Assembly: GCA_026390595.1 (NCBI GenBank)
Contig: JAPLFQ010000022.1
Span: forward strand, 124,001-188,000
DNA: 64,000 bases
From: Ignavibacteriales bacterium
Lineage (GTDB): Bacteria > Bacteroidota > Ignavibacteria > UBA10030
Direction: 5' to 3'
Shown: in pieces, positions 53,055 through 62,340 of the stretch
Numbering within the stretch: the stretch's first letter is position 1
Layout: each line of letters opens with the position of its first letter
Made by a program: the position numbers and the translations under genes
Notes under the pieces: model-generated
Seen by the model: the letters and a program-made list of their open reading frames with translations, nothing else
Database searches by the model: none
What the model was told of the DNA's origin: nothing

Positions 53055-54173
53055 TTACGATCGATGTCCCGCCTTCTCCGGAAGTCCGAGCACATACCGG
53101 AGGGAGGACTGAACAAGCGCAGCATCAACTTCATCCACAACCTGGACTTCTCCGAGGCGGATCGGCAGGACGAAACGCGGCTTGCCATCGACTGATTTTT
53201 TGTCGAGCGCCATGGCCTTCACAACACGGGCTGGTGAGACTGCGGTTTTGTTGAACTTCACAGGGAGGCGGAGGATCATCTCCACGATTCGCTGGTGAAC
53301 GTCCGGGGCCAGCAATCCCATCTCCCGGGCGATGAAACTTTCTGCGATCATGCCCAACAGCACGGCCTCACCGTGTTTCAGAGCGCGATAATGGCCGGCG
53401 GCTTCGAGAGCATGGCCAACAGTATGGCCGAAATTCAATACGAGACGCAACCCCTGTTCACGCTCGTCCTCCGAGACCACATGAGCCTTGAGTTCGCAGC
53501 ATCGCGCCTGGACGTGAAGCACGGACTCGGGTTCTAGGCTCACGACCTGATCAAGACTTGATTCCAAATACGCGAAGAAGTCAGCATCGAACACAATACC
53601 GTACTTCACAACCTCTCCCAGACCGCACACGATCTCACGCGGGGGGAGCGTCCGGAGAGTCTCGGCATCAACCCACACAAATCTTGGCTGATAGAACGCT
53701 CCGATCATGTTCTTGCCAAGGGAATGATTGACGGCGACCTTCCCCCCTACTGAGCTGTCAACCTGCGAAAGGAGCGTCGTGGGTACTTGAACGAGGAGAA
53801 CACCGCGCTGGTACGTGGCGGCCACAAATCCAGCCAAGTCTCCAATGACCCCTCCTCCCAACGCGACGATGGCTGATGCGCGTCCCACCCCTTGTTTCAG
53901 AAGCGCCGTGAACAGAGCGTTGGAGCGTTGAAGGCTTTTTTGATTTTCCCCCGGTGGGATGACAATGGAGGAAACGACAAAATCGAAATGCTTGAGGTTG
54001 TTTTCCAGCGCGCTCAGATAGTGGTGCGCAACATTTGTGTCCGTCACGATGATAACACGCCGCGGAATACCATGCTGCTGGCATGTAGGAGCGAAAGACG
54101 CCGTGAGACCGCTGCCGAAATAGATCGGATAACTGCGGTCACCAAGGGATACGTCAATTTGTCGTTTGATCAC
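53055..54173 (-). CDS. aroB: 3-dehydroquinate synthase
   Basis: AroB converts DAHP to 3-dehydroquinate, the second step of the shikimate pathway, using NAD and a divalent metal. The 372-residue protein has ALGGGVIGDLAGFVAATYQRG (NAD binding), QVPTTLLSQVDSSVGGKVAVNH, GLGEVVKYGIV with a metal-ligand Glu, and NFGHTVGHALEA with His ligands. The start is GTG at 54173, with GAGGAGG just upstream. It follows the aroK stop by nine bases, so the two form an operon. Confidence 0.95.
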   Translation of the reverse strand: MIKRQIDVSLGDRSYPIYFGSGLTASFAPTCQQHGIPRRVIIVTDTNVAHHYLSALENNLKHFDFVVSSIVIPPGENQKSLQRSNALFTALLKQGVGRASAIVALGGGVIGDLAGFVAATYQRGVLLVQVPTTLLSQVDSSVGGKVAVNHSLGKNMIGAFYQPRFVWVDAETLRTLPPREIVCGLGEVVKYGIVFDADFFAYLESSLDQVVSLEPESVLHVQARCCELKAHVVSEDEREQGLRLVLNFGHTVGHALEAAGHYRALKHGEAVLLGMIAESFIAREMGLLAPDVHQRIVEMILRLPVKFNKTAVSPARVVKAMALDKKSVDGKPRFVLPIRLGEVQVVDEVDAALVQSSLRYVLGLPEKAGHRS

Positions 54174-54182
54174 TGCACCTCC

Positions 54183-54749
54183 TCAGGCATCGACAAGGCC
54201 GCGAAGCTTGCGGACAATTTCGTCGACGGTCGCGCCGACGCGTTTCCTGTCGGTTTGAATGACGACATCGGCCCGGCCATAGAACTCTTCGCGCCGTCGA
54301 AGAAGATCCTGCACACGCTGCTGGATTTCTTCCCGGGGGAGTTTTGTCCCGTCGACGCTGGTAAGCAACGGGCGGTCGGTGCGATGGTGAACGCGCTGCA
54401 GGATCTCTTCAGGAGAAAGCTGCAGATAGACGATGATGCCGCTCTCCCGAATCAATTGAAAATTCTCCTCATTCGCAATGGTACCGCCGCCGAGGGAAAT
54501 GACGCAATGATCGCGGGCGGCGATTTCTTTGAGTGAATTACGCTCAAGAGCCCGGAACGCCTGTTCCCCTTCGCTGGCGAAAATGTCCACGATTCTCTTC
54601 CCCGCCTGCTTCTCGACGAACTTGTCTACATCTACAAATTCGAAACCGAGCGTGTTGGCGAGAATCGGCCCGATCGTACTCTTGCCGCTTCCCATAAAAC
54701 CGGCAATGTAGACGAGGCTCTTCTTGTGTGGATGATCACGGTTGAACAT
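54183..54749 (-). CDS. aroK: Shikimate kinase
   Basis: This 188-residue P-loop kinase phosphorylates shikimate. The Walker A motif is GFMGSGKSTIG. FVDVDKFVEKQAGKRIVDIFASEGEQAFR contains the shikimate-binding Asp and Arg region, ISLGGGTI is the Walker B-like segment, and RTDRPLL is the lid arginine region. It precedes aroB in the operon. An AGGAG lies 11 bases before the ATG. Confidence 0.94.
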   Translation of the reverse strand: MFNRDHPHKKSLVYIAGFMGSGKSTIGPILANTLGFEFVDVDKFVEKQAGKRIVDIFASEGEQAFRALERNSLKEIAARDHCVISLGGGTIANEENFQLIRESGIIVYLQLSPEEILQRVHHRTDRPLLTSVDGTKLPREEIQQRVQDLLRRREEFYGRADVVIQTDRKRVGATVDEIVRKLRGLVDA

Positions 54750-54805
54750 GCGTCGATGTCACTCCTGCATCTGTGTCGCGACGGCGGCATTCGAGCCGTT
54801 GGTCG

Positions 54806-55525
54806 CTAGAACAACTCGAACCCTGCACCCAGTCCAAAATTCATGCCGTTGACGTTGATTTTTGCGCGGAATGGATCCAACGGGAGGCGGATCAACACAC
54901 CGCCATATTGCGTTGCCTCCTGCTGAAACCTGCTCTCCGTGATGTACTCGGGATCCCTGAACCGCATGTCCAACCGCGCAAATATTCTCGGCGTGATCCG
55001 ATAGTCAAAACTCGTTTCCACATGAATGCCGTACGAGATTGGCTTGTTCTGTTGCGGTGCTTCGACACCGGCGATGGTAAGATACCTGTGTCCGACGTAC
55101 ATTCCGACCCCTCCCCCCAGCGTGAGCCGCACACGATCACCGCCGAGAGGAACAAAGATGATCGCCCCAAGTTCGATCGGAATCAGGCGAAGTCCTTCCT
55201 TCACCGGCAAGGCACGCGGTGGATTCAGAAAGCCGACGAGCTGAATTTGTTCATCTGACCTCGAGAGATATTCCGCTGCAAGCGAGATCGCGACCGGCTG
55301 TCCCGGGATCAACCATCGGAGTTCAAATCCGGGAGAATAGATATTGTCGATAGCTGTGTATTGCCCGCGTACATCGGGCGAAGGAGAATCGGGATTCGTG
55401 AATATCTTGGAGGTTGTGGTGTACCCACCACGAAAAGCGAGGGAAAACTGGTGCTCCTGGGCTCTTGCACAGAACTGACCGAGGAGAGCGAGAACGGCAG
55501 CAATCGATGCGATCGAACGCCTCAT
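54806..55525 (-). CDS. Outer-membrane beta-barrel protein
   Basis: The 239-residue protein has a signal peptide ending CARAQ and repeated amphipathic strands, such as FSLAFRGGYTTTSK, FELRWLIP and VRLTLGGGVGMYVGHRYL. It ends in an aromatic-terminated strand, GMNFGLGAGFELF, the usual signal for barrel insertion. It resembles small porin-like or PorT-like barrels, but no specific function can be named. GAGGA lies five bases before the ATG at 55525. It sits between aroK and the ppiD-like gene on the same strand. Confidence 0.8.
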   Translation of the reverse strand: MRRSIASIAAVLALLGQFCARAQEHQFSLAFRGGYTTTSKIFTNPDSPSPDVRGQYTAIDNIYSPGFELRWLIPGQPVAISLAAEYLSRSDEQIQLVGFLNPPRALPVKEGLRLIPIELGAIIFVPLGGDRVRLTLGGGVGMYVGHRYLTIAGVEAPQQNKPISYGIHVETSFDYRITPRIFARLDMRFRDPEYITESRFQQEATQYGGVLIRLPLDPFRAKINVNGMNFGLGAGFELF

Positions 55526-55611
55526 CAAAGTCCTCAGGATCAGTCAGGTAGTGGAAGCCTTTCGACGCCCTGTGTGGCCGCCCCAGAAGCAGCATCGATG
55601 GCCGGGGCACA

Positions 55612-55638
55612 GGGCTCTCCGACGAAGTCGGAGAGCCC
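55612..55638. terminator. Perfect 12-base-pair hairpin
   Basis: GGGCTCTCCGAC (55612-55623) and GTCGGAGAGCCC (55627-55638) pair perfectly around a GAA loop. It is 19 bases after the stop of the ppiD-like gene and 87 bases before the barrel gene. There is no clear T-run on either strand, so it may be a rho-independent terminator of weak type or an RNA-stabilising structure. Confidence 0.6.
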
Positions 55639-55656
55639 CTCAGGCACCCACAAAGC

Positions 55657-57765
55657 TTACCGGTAAAACTTGTCTCGAAGGTCCTCGATGTCAGCCTTGT
55701 CACGCAGAGCGGTCAACCAGTCCGAAAACATGCGATTACGCTTTTCCTGAAGGATCTGTTCCCGCAGCGTGTTTTTGGTGCTGGCAAATTGTGTCGAATC
55801 AAATGCGGACTTTGAAAGCAGTTTGACGATGTAGTAGCCCCGGGCTCCTTCGAAAGGTTTCGAGATCTCATTGGGCTTCAGCGCTATGACATGGCCGACG
55901 AATGCAAGGTCGCGTCCCACATTCGGCGGTGCGTCCTGGGCTTTGAACGGACCAGTCTTCTGATCGACAACATTCCTGATGGAGCGGGCAGCCACGGCGA
56001 GATCGCCGTTCGCACCCAGGTTCTTGGCGAACGAATCGACCTGTTCCTTGAGCTGCTGCATCTTCTTCTCGCGGAGCACCTTGAACCGAATCATCGCTTT
56101 CACCTCGTCCAGCGGACGCACTCCTTCTTCACGTACACCCGAGATCTTGAAGACGGCAAGACCGCCCGTCATAGCCGTCGGTTCGCTGAGTGCGTTCAGT
56201 TTTTTCGAGAACGCGAATGTCATGGCGGCGTCATTCATGCCAACCCCGGGAATCACCGAACCCTTGACAAACTCCGGAGTCTCTTTCACCTGGTATGCGC
56301 TTGTCTCGGCCGCTTTTTCGAAACCCTCTTCCTTCGCGAGATAGGCGAAATCCTGTGCACGTGCACCGGCTGCATCGGTGCTCTGCGACGTTGCTTTTAC
56401 TTTCATGGTCAGCGTCGCGACCTTCAACTGACGGCTGTCGCGTCCTGTCACCTTGATGATGTGCCATCCGAACTGCGTTCGGATCGGCCCGACAATGTCG
56501 CCGACTTTTGCGCCAAAGGCCGCTTGCTCAAAAGGCTTCACCCATCCGCCGCGCCCGTACCAGCCAAGGTCGCCATCCATCACCTTCGAACCGTAATCGT
56601 CGCTGTTCTCGCGTGCGAGGGCGCCGAAGTTCTCGCCTCCTCGTACACGTTTCAACAGAGTTTTTGCTCTTTCAATTTGCTTGACACTGTCCGGTCCGGT
56701 GACAGCATTCAGGAGGATGTGGCTGGCACGCACGAATTCAGCCGTCCCCTTCTTCTCGTCCAGGATCTTCATCAAATGGATGCCAGCGTAGTCGGCAATC
56801 GGACCGACAACTTCGCCTTTGCGTGCCGAGAATGCAATTGTCTCACGCTGACGCCCAAGATCGCCATGTTTGAAAAACGTTGTGTCGTTTACAGGAACTT
56901 CCGAATACGTCTTCGCGAGGTCAACAAAATCTGATCCGGCTTTGGCTTGCTCAGCAAAACGGGTCATCTCCGTCAGCACAGCAGCGGAATCATCCTTGGA
57001 AGGAGCAAGACTGAAGAACACGTATTTCAATTTCCGGGCAGGGCGGAGCTTATACTCTTCCTGGTTGGCATTGTAGTACTTCTTGAGATCGTCGTCGCTG
57101 ATCTGAACTGCGGAATCAGGGACGAACAGATTCGGGTCAAAAAGAACGTATTCCGCATCCATGGTGATCGATTGATCTTCAAACCGCTCTCTCGCCTCCC
57201 CCTCCGTCACACGGGTCGCAGCCGAAAGCAGGCTCTGGAGTTTTTCCAGACGGCGCTGACGGCGCACTTGTTCTTCAACCTGGATTACTGCAGCGCGGTT
57301 CTGTGGATTCATCACGGCCTGCTCGTACGCCGACCGGTTGAACGTCCCGGTAGAATCCCTGAACTGCCCTGCGATCATCTCTGGCGGATTGGAGCCGAGA
57401 AGAATCTCGCGTATCTCGTCGTCGGTGACTGAAATACCAAGCCGGACGAGTTCCTTGTCCACGAGCGCCTGCTGCACGAGCATGTTCCACACTTGCGTAC
57501 GGAGTTGACGCTCAGTTTCATCGTCTGGATCGGCACTGGTCTGCTTCTTATATGATTCGGTTTGCTGTTTTAGCAGCTCGCTGAATTCCCGAAAACTGAT
57601 CTTCGCTCCATTGACCGTCCCGATGTGGTCTTTTTCGGTGAGTCCCTTTCCCTTCCTACCGGTAATGTCCATTCCCCAGTCAAGGACGATGTAAACGATG
57701 AAGAAAACGGCGAAGACGGCGAACGCCTTTGTCAAATTGTCTCGGATCTTGGTCATCAACGGCAT
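55657..57765 (-). CDS. ppiD: PpiD/SurA-type peptidyl-prolyl isomerase, membrane-anchored
   Basis: The 702-residue periplasmic folding factor has an N-terminal membrane anchor (AFAVFAVFFIVYIVLDWGM). A SurA-like chaperone domain (about 45-220) follows, then two parvulin domains. In the first (about 235-340) only part of the motif is kept. The second has VRASHILLN, GDLGWYGRGGWVKPFEQAAFG and GPIRTQFGWHIIKV. A third parvulin-like repeat may lie near 540-640. It acts at the periplasmic side of the Sec translocon. It is transcribed divergently from secD, separated by 232 bases, which fits a shared export role. Confidence 0.9.
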   Translation of the reverse strand: MPLMTKIRDNLTKAFAVFAVFFIVYIVLDWGMDITGRKGKGLTEKDHIGTVNGAKISFREFSELLKQQTESYKKQTSADPDDETERQLRTQVWNMLVQQALVDKELVRLGISVTDDEIREILLGSNPPEMIAGQFRDSTGTFNRSAYEQAVMNPQNRAAVIQVEEQVRRQRRLEKLQSLLSAATRVTEGEARERFEDQSITMDAEYVLFDPNLFVPDSAVQISDDDLKKYYNANQEEYKLRPARKLKYVFFSLAPSKDDSAAVLTEMTRFAEQAKAGSDFVDLAKTYSEVPVNDTTFFKHGDLGRQRETIAFSARKGEVVGPIADYAGIHLMKILDEKKGTAEFVRASHILLNAVTGPDSVKQIERAKTLLKRVRGGENFGALARENSDDYGSKVMDGDLGWYGRGGWVKPFEQAAFGAKVGDIVGPIRTQFGWHIIKVTGRDSRQLKVATLTMKVKATSQSTDAAGARAQDFAYLAKEEGFEKAAETSAYQVKETPEFVKGSVIPGVGMNDAAMTFAFSKKLNALSEPTAMTGGLAVFKISGVREEGVRPLDEVKAMIRFKVLREKKMQQLKEQVDSFAKNLGANGDLAVAARSIRNVVDQKTGPFKAQDAPPNVGRDLAFVGHVIALKPNEISKPFEGARGYYIVKLLSKSAFDSTQFASTKNTLREQILQEKRNRMFSDWLTALRDKADIEDLRDKFYR

Positions 57766-57855
57766 AACGTCTACATCTCCATAGTTGAATGCGAAAAGTT
57801 GGAACGCGGATTGTAAATATAGCCGTGAAACCCTTGAAATGCAACGATTTTCTTA

Positions 57856-57884
57856 TTGACTTTACAGGCACATTGGTTTATATT
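57856..57884 (+). promoter_or_regulatory. Promoter of secD-secF
   Basis: TTGACT (57856-57861) and TATATT (57879-57884) are spaced by exactly 17 bases, a good sigma-70-like promoter. The -10 is followed by TTG, also near the Bacteroidota TAnnTTTG form. The start codon is 114 bases beyond the -10 box. Confidence 0.7.
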
Positions 57885-57997
57885 TTGATTCGCTTTTCAA
57901 ACCTTTTCACCTCCAGTTCGCATTCGATGTGAGTTGATTATTCCTCCCACAACGGTGCCTGAGAGATTGATTATCGATTTAGCTCGGAGAACGATTT

Positions 57998-59872
57998 GTG
58001 AGAAACCAATTATCGAGAATCTTTTTGATTCTTGCGGCTGTCGTTGTGTCGCTGATTTTTCTGTATCCAACCTACCAGGATTACAGCTACCGCAAGAAGC
58101 TTTCCGCGCTGTCAGGGCAGGATAGCATCGCCTACCTTGACCAGAATCAGGAAGGCATCCTTGCTGCAAAACTGAAACGTATCAAGCTAGGACTTGACCT
58201 CCAGGGAGGCATGCGTGTCGTCCTGGAAGTAGACGTCATTCAGTTAATCGATGACCTGGCGAAAAACAAAGACGACAATTTCCGCGCGATCGTCAAGGAA
58301 GTGCGCGACCAGTCGGTTAACAACGATGAATCGGTCATTCCTGTGTTCGGGAAGAAATTCCAGGAACGCGGCATCCGCATGAGCCGATACTTCGGCAACA
58401 TCCGTGATGCCGATAACACGATTCTTGCTCAACTCGACGGTGAGACGGGCAAAGCAATTGATCGTGCAATTGAAATTGTCCGGAACCGCGTCGACCAGTA
58501 CCGAGTGTCCGAACCGAATATTCAGAAACAGGGAACGCGACGAATTATCGTTGAGCTCCCAGGCGTGAAGGACGAACGGGAAGTACAAAGCCTCCTCCAG
58601 GGAACGGCGCTGCTCGAGTTCCGCCTTCTCCGCGACCCCCAGGTGTCTTACAAGGTCATGGAGTCTATTGATAACTACCTCTCGGGAAAGATACCCGGAG
58701 ATACCACCAGTGCTGCAAAAACAGCGCAAAAAGAGGAAAAACCCAAGGACGCGCTCGATGAACTGCTGGGAAACAACAAGCCTTCCTCCACCGATACAAC
58801 GCAGGAAGCCAGGTTCATCCGCGAACATCCGTTCTTCGCCTATGTTACGCCCGATCAAAGAAGTACAGGAGAGGGTTTTGTCCTCGACATCAACCGCGAT
58901 CGCGTCAGACGGCTGCTCGATCGCCCCGACGTTCAACGGTTGATCCCCCCCGATTTCGAGTTCCTCTGGTCGAATAAGACAGACCCCACACCGGAAGGTA
59001 AGAAGTTCTACCATCTCTATGCAGTCAAGAAAGCGGCAGAATTGACAGGCAAAGTCATCGTGGATGCCAGGGCTAGCGTAGATCAGGAAACCAACCGTCC
59101 GATCGTGAACATGGAAATGAATTCGGAAGGTTCTCGTGATTGGGCCCGGATTACAGGCGCCAACGTGAACAAGCGCATTGCGATCGTTCTTGATAAGGCT
59201 GTGTTTTCCGCACCGAATGTGATCAACAAGATTACAGGCGGGCATTCCCAGATCACCGGCATGGAAAGTCCGAATGAAGCCCGGCTGCTGGAAATCGTCC
59301 TCAAGGCTGGCGCTCTTCCAGCTCCCGTTGCCATCATCCAACATGGTTTAGTCGGATCGTCGCTCGGCGAAGATTCGATCCGTTCAGGGTTGACGGCAGT
59401 CGTGCTTGCGACTATCCTCACGGTACTGTTCATGGTCGTATATTACCATACGTCAGGAGCAGTCGCAGACATCGCGCTGCTTTTCAATCTGCTGTTCATT
59501 CTGGGCGTGATGGCCGGCTTCTCGGCGACTCTCACGTTGCCAGGGATTGCAGGCATCCTGATTACGATTGGTGTCGCCGTCGACGCGAACGTACTGATCA
59601 ATGAGCGCGTGCGCGAGGAACTCGCAGGGGGAAAAACGCTGAGGGCATCGATCGATGCCGGTTACAAGCGTGCATGGACGGCTATCATTGATGCTCACGT
59701 GACCTCGTTCCTAACCGGTGTCATTTTGTATCAGTTCGGCACAGGCGCCGTGCAGGGATTTGCCATGACCTTGATGATCGGAATCGCGGCAAGTCTGTTC
59801 AGCTCAATCGTAATCACTCACGTGATCATTAATATCATGCTCGACAAAGGTGTCCACCCGAACTTTGGGTAG
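57998..59872 (+). CDS. secD: Protein translocase subunit SecD
   Basis: SecD works with SecF to complete protein export using the proton gradient. The 624-residue protein has an N-terminal helix, then LKLGLDLQGGMRVVLEVDV-type sequence (LGLDLQGG motif near residue 66). The periplasmic P1 domain is large, with a low-complexity insert at about 235-275 (TTSAAKTAQKEEKP). The C-terminal six-helix RND block has DVALLFN-like VADIALLFNLLFI, TLPGIAGILITIGVAVDANVLI and NERVREEL. The start is GTG with GGAGAA upstream. secF follows after 68 bases. Confidence 0.95.
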   Translation: MRNQLSRIFLILAAVVVSLIFLYPTYQDYSYRKKLSALSGQDSIAYLDQNQEGILAAKLKRIKLGLDLQGGMRVVLEVDVIQLIDDLAKNKDDNFRAIVKEVRDQSVNNDESVIPVFGKKFQERGIRMSRYFGNIRDADNTILAQLDGETGKAIDRAIEIVRNRVDQYRVSEPNIQKQGTRRIIVELPGVKDEREVQSLLQGTALLEFRLLRDPQVSYKVMESIDNYLSGKIPGDTTSAAKTAQKEEKPKDALDELLGNNKPSSTDTTQEARFIREHPFFAYVTPDQRSTGEGFVLDINRDRVRRLLDRPDVQRLIPPDFEFLWSNKTDPTPEGKKFYHLYAVKKAAELTGKVIVDARASVDQETNRPIVNMEMNSEGSRDWARITGANVNKRIAIVLDKAVFSAPNVINKITGGHSQITGMESPNEARLLEIVLKAGALPAPVAIIQHGLVGSSLGEDSIRSGLTAVVLATILTVLFMVVYYHTSGAVADIALLFNLLFILGVMAGFSATLTLPGIAGILITIGVAVDANVLINERVREELAGGKTLRASIDAGYKRAWTAIIDAHVTSFLTGVILYQFGTGAVQGFAMTLMIGIAASLFSSIVITHVIINIMLDKGVHPNFG

Positions 59873-59940
59873 ACGACCAAGACCCGACCTGCAGACAGTA
59901 TTTTGTCACAATTGATTCTCCAGAAGGAGTTTGAAACTCA

Positions 59941-60855
59941 ATGCGGCTTTTCAAGAAAACAAATATCGATTTCATGGGGATTCGCGGAAAGATGTACATC
60001 CTCTCTTCCACGATCATTCTGCTCGGCATGATTTCTCTCTTCGTCAAAGGCGTCAATTACGGCATAGATTTCCGCGGCGGAACCGAGCTTGTGCTTTCCT
60101 TCAATGCCACTCCTGACTACGGCGTCCTGCGCTCGGCGCTCATGAAAGCGGGCCTTCCTGACTGCGAGATCAAATCTTTCGGCAGTGATCAAACGATCCT
60201 GATCCGAACCTCCAAGCAGGAAGAAGGCTTAGCGGTCGCCAACAGGATCAAGGAATCGATCCAGACCGATCTCTCCAACCTCAAATTCTCGGTCCTTCGC
60301 CAGGATAAAATCGGACCCAAGGTCGGCAAAGAACTCCGCACCAGCGCTATCTATTCGGTGCTGGCAACACTGGCAGTGATCCTTTGCTACATTGCTATTC
60401 GGTACAAGTTCATCTACGGCTTTGGAGCGGTCCTCTCACTCTATCACGATGTTCTGCTGACACTGGGCATCATTTCTGTGCTTGACGGTGTGATCCCTCA
60501 CCTCAACCTTGAAATCACACAGGAGATTATCGCCGCCTTTCTGACGCTCATCGGCCTCTCCGTGAACGATACAGTCGTTGTTTTTGATCGTATCCGGGAG
60601 AATTCGAAGATCTATCGCAGCTTGTCGCTCGGCGAAGTGATGAATAGGAGCCTCAACGATACACTGAGTCGAACCATTATCACGTCCGGCACCATACTCG
60701 TGGCACTCCTTGTTCTCCTCTTTGTCGGCGGCGAGGTCACCCGGGGGTTTGCTTTCACGCTGACGATCGGCATCATCACCGGCACCTATTCATCGATCTA
60801 TATCGCCAGCGCAATCGTGCTCGACTACACGCTCAGCAGGAAGAAGTCGCAATAG
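59941..60855 (+). CDS. secF: Protein translocase subunit SecF
   Basis: This 304-residue partner of SecD has the conserved GVNYGIDFRGGTELVLSF near the N-terminus. The C-terminal membrane block has FGAVLSLYHDVLLTLGI, FLTLIGLSVNDTVVVFDRIRENS and SLNDTLSRTIITSGT. A hydrophilic periplasmic domain occupies about 40-125. AAGGAG precedes the start by 11 bases. The gene is co-transcribed with secD. Confidence 0.95.
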   Translation: MRLFKKTNIDFMGIRGKMYILSSTIILLGMISLFVKGVNYGIDFRGGTELVLSFNATPDYGVLRSALMKAGLPDCEIKSFGSDQTILIRTSKQEEGLAVANRIKESIQTDLSNLKFSVLRQDKIGPKVGKELRTSAIYSVLATLAVILCYIAIRYKFIYGFGAVLSLYHDVLLTLGIISVLDGVIPHLNLEITQEIIAAFLTLIGLSVNDTVVVFDRIRENSKIYRSLSLGEVMNRSLNDTLSRTIITSGTILVALLVLLFVGGEVTRGFAFTLTIGIITGTYSSIYIASAIVLDYTLSRKKSQ

Positions 60856-60935
60856 TCAGGATATCGGATTTTCGAAGCATTGCCTGTTATGTAGCGCCAT
60901 AATAAAGACATCCGGAACAACCAAAGGATCAGCGA

Positions 60936-61274
60936 ATGAAACTCAAGATCAAAGAAGTCAAAGGAGTCGTGCTTATCGAATTGAAGGGCAATGTGATGGG
61001 TGGACCCGATGCGTCATCTTTGAACGAGGAGCTGCACAAGCTGATTGATGCGGGAAAAAGCAAGGTGGTAGTTGATCTTGGAGAAGTGAAGTTCATGAAC
61101 AGCTCCGGTCTCGGCATGCTGATCGGCGCACTGACGACGGTCCGGAATGCCGGCGGCAACCTGAAACTTGCACGCGCTTCAGACAAGATCGAGCAACTGT
61201 TGATTGTGACAAAACTCGTGACGGTCTTCGAGCACTTCGATGCCGTTGATGAGGCGCTCGCTTCCTTCAAGTAA
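60936..61274 (+). CDS. STAS-domain anti-sigma factor antagonist
   Basis: The 112-residue protein is a single STAS domain of the SpoIIAA/RsbV type. The phosphorylatable Ser lies in KFMNSSGLGMLIGAL. In known partner-switching systems the dephosphorylated form binds an anti-sigma kinase. A SpoIIE-type phosphatase at 32758 could act on it, but the two genes are 27 kb apart and no kinase is adjacent. AGGA precedes the start, and an intrinsic terminator follows. Confidence 0.92.
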   Translation: MKLKIKEVKGVVLIELKGNVMGGPDASSLNEELHKLIDAGKSKVVVDLGEVKFMNSSGLGMLIGALTTVRNAGGNLKLARASDKIEQLLIVTKLVTVFEHFDAVDEALASFK

Positions 61275-61299
61275 GGAGTTCGTCTTCGACACTTTCATC

Positions 61300-61328
61300 A
61301 AGAGCGGATCACTGTGATTCGCTCTTTT
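61300..61328 (+). terminator. Intrinsic terminator after the STAS gene
   Basis: AAGAGCG (61300-61306) pairs with CGCTCTT (61320-61326). GATCAC and GTGATT inside extend the stem, and TTTT overlaps the 3' arm. It ends the transcript 26 bases after the STAS stop codon. Confidence 0.85.
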
Positions 61329-61345
61329 AGTTTCGCCTTCACTGT

Positions 61346-62239
61346 ATGAAACTCCGCATTCTCATTCTGACGGCTGCAATACTCCTCGCATCGTGCTCGC
61401 GGGAAAACAAGCAGGAAACGCGCGGACCCATCACCAGAATAGATGATGTTGGCCACTCCGTCTCGCTGCAGCGCACCCCCCGACGCATAGTCTCGCTCGC
61501 ACCCAGCATCACGGAAACGCTGTTTGCTCTCGGACTTGATTCTTCTATCGTCGGTGTCACCGATTACTGCGATTCTCCGCCTGCCGCAAAGCTGAAAACC
61601 AGCATCGGAGGCATGATGAATCCCGACGTCGAACGCATCCTCGCTCTCCATCCCGATCTTGTGCTGATGTCCGGCTCGGGCAACACAAAATCAGATTACG
61701 AGAAGCTCGCCTCCGCCGGCGTCACGGTGTTTGTTTCGTATCCACGAACTCTCGAGGGCATCTTCAAGTCCATCAGCGACGCCGGATATCTGACCTCCAG
61801 CACGGCACATGCGGATTCACTTCTCCGGCTTCTTCGCCAACGCACAGAAGATCTCGTCTGCAGGGCGGCCACTCAGCCAAAGAAGTCGGTCCTGATGCTC
61901 CTCTCCCTGAGCCCGATTGTCGCGATAGGCCCGGGGACCTTTCTCGACGAAATGCTCACTCTGGCAAACAGCGACAACATCGCACACAACGCCGCGACGG
62001 CATATCCGCTGCTCAGCCGGGAGGAAATTCTGCGACGCCAGCCGGACGTCATCATTGCCACGAATGACATCGTGCACTCCACCGACGACATCCTGTCTTT
62101 CTACCCGGAATGGAAATCCCTTCCAGCAATCCGCCAAAAGAGAGTGGGCATTGTCGATGCGAGCATCGTCAGCAGGCCAGGACCCCGCATCGTGAACGGG
62201 CTTGAGGCGCTCGTGCATGTGCTTCACCCTTCCCGCTAA
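61346..62239 (+). CDS. BtuF-like ABC transporter substrate-binding lipoprotein
   Basis: The 297-residue protein has a lipoprotein signal (lipobox LLASCSR) and the two-lobed periplasmic-binding fold of the helical-backbone type. RIVSLAPSITETLFALGL, VGVTDYCDSPP, VERILALHPDLVLM and LPAIRQKRVGIVDASIVSRPGPRIVNGLE follow BtuF and relatives that bind cobalamin or iron complexes. No permease or ATPase gene is adjacent, which leaves the ligand open: cobamide, heme or siderophore. Confidence 0.87.
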   Translation: MKLRILILTAAILLASCSRENKQETRGPITRIDDVGHSVSLQRTPRRIVSLAPSITETLFALGLDSSIVGVTDYCDSPPAAKLKTSIGGMMNPDVERILALHPDLVLMSGSGNTKSDYEKLASAGVTVFVSYPRTLEGIFKSISDAGYLTSSTAHADSLLRLLRQRTEDLVCRAATQPKKSVLMLLSLSPIVAIGPGTFLDEMLTLANSDNIAHNAATAYPLLSREEILRRQPDVIIATNDIVHSTDDILSFYPEWKSLPAIRQKRVGIVDASIVSRPGPRIVNGLEALVHVLHPSR

Positions 62240-62340
62240 TCCGCAAAAGCTCTGAATTCTTGCTTTTCTTCAATGATAAGAATACATTCAACGTGCCCGT
62301 GGCATACATACCAACCAATGATCTCTAAGCACTGACAACT

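Noticed and set aside
58244-59344. 366-codon open frame antisense to secD
   Set aside because: secD is unmistakable on the plus strand, and the antisense frame lacks a start site and motifs.
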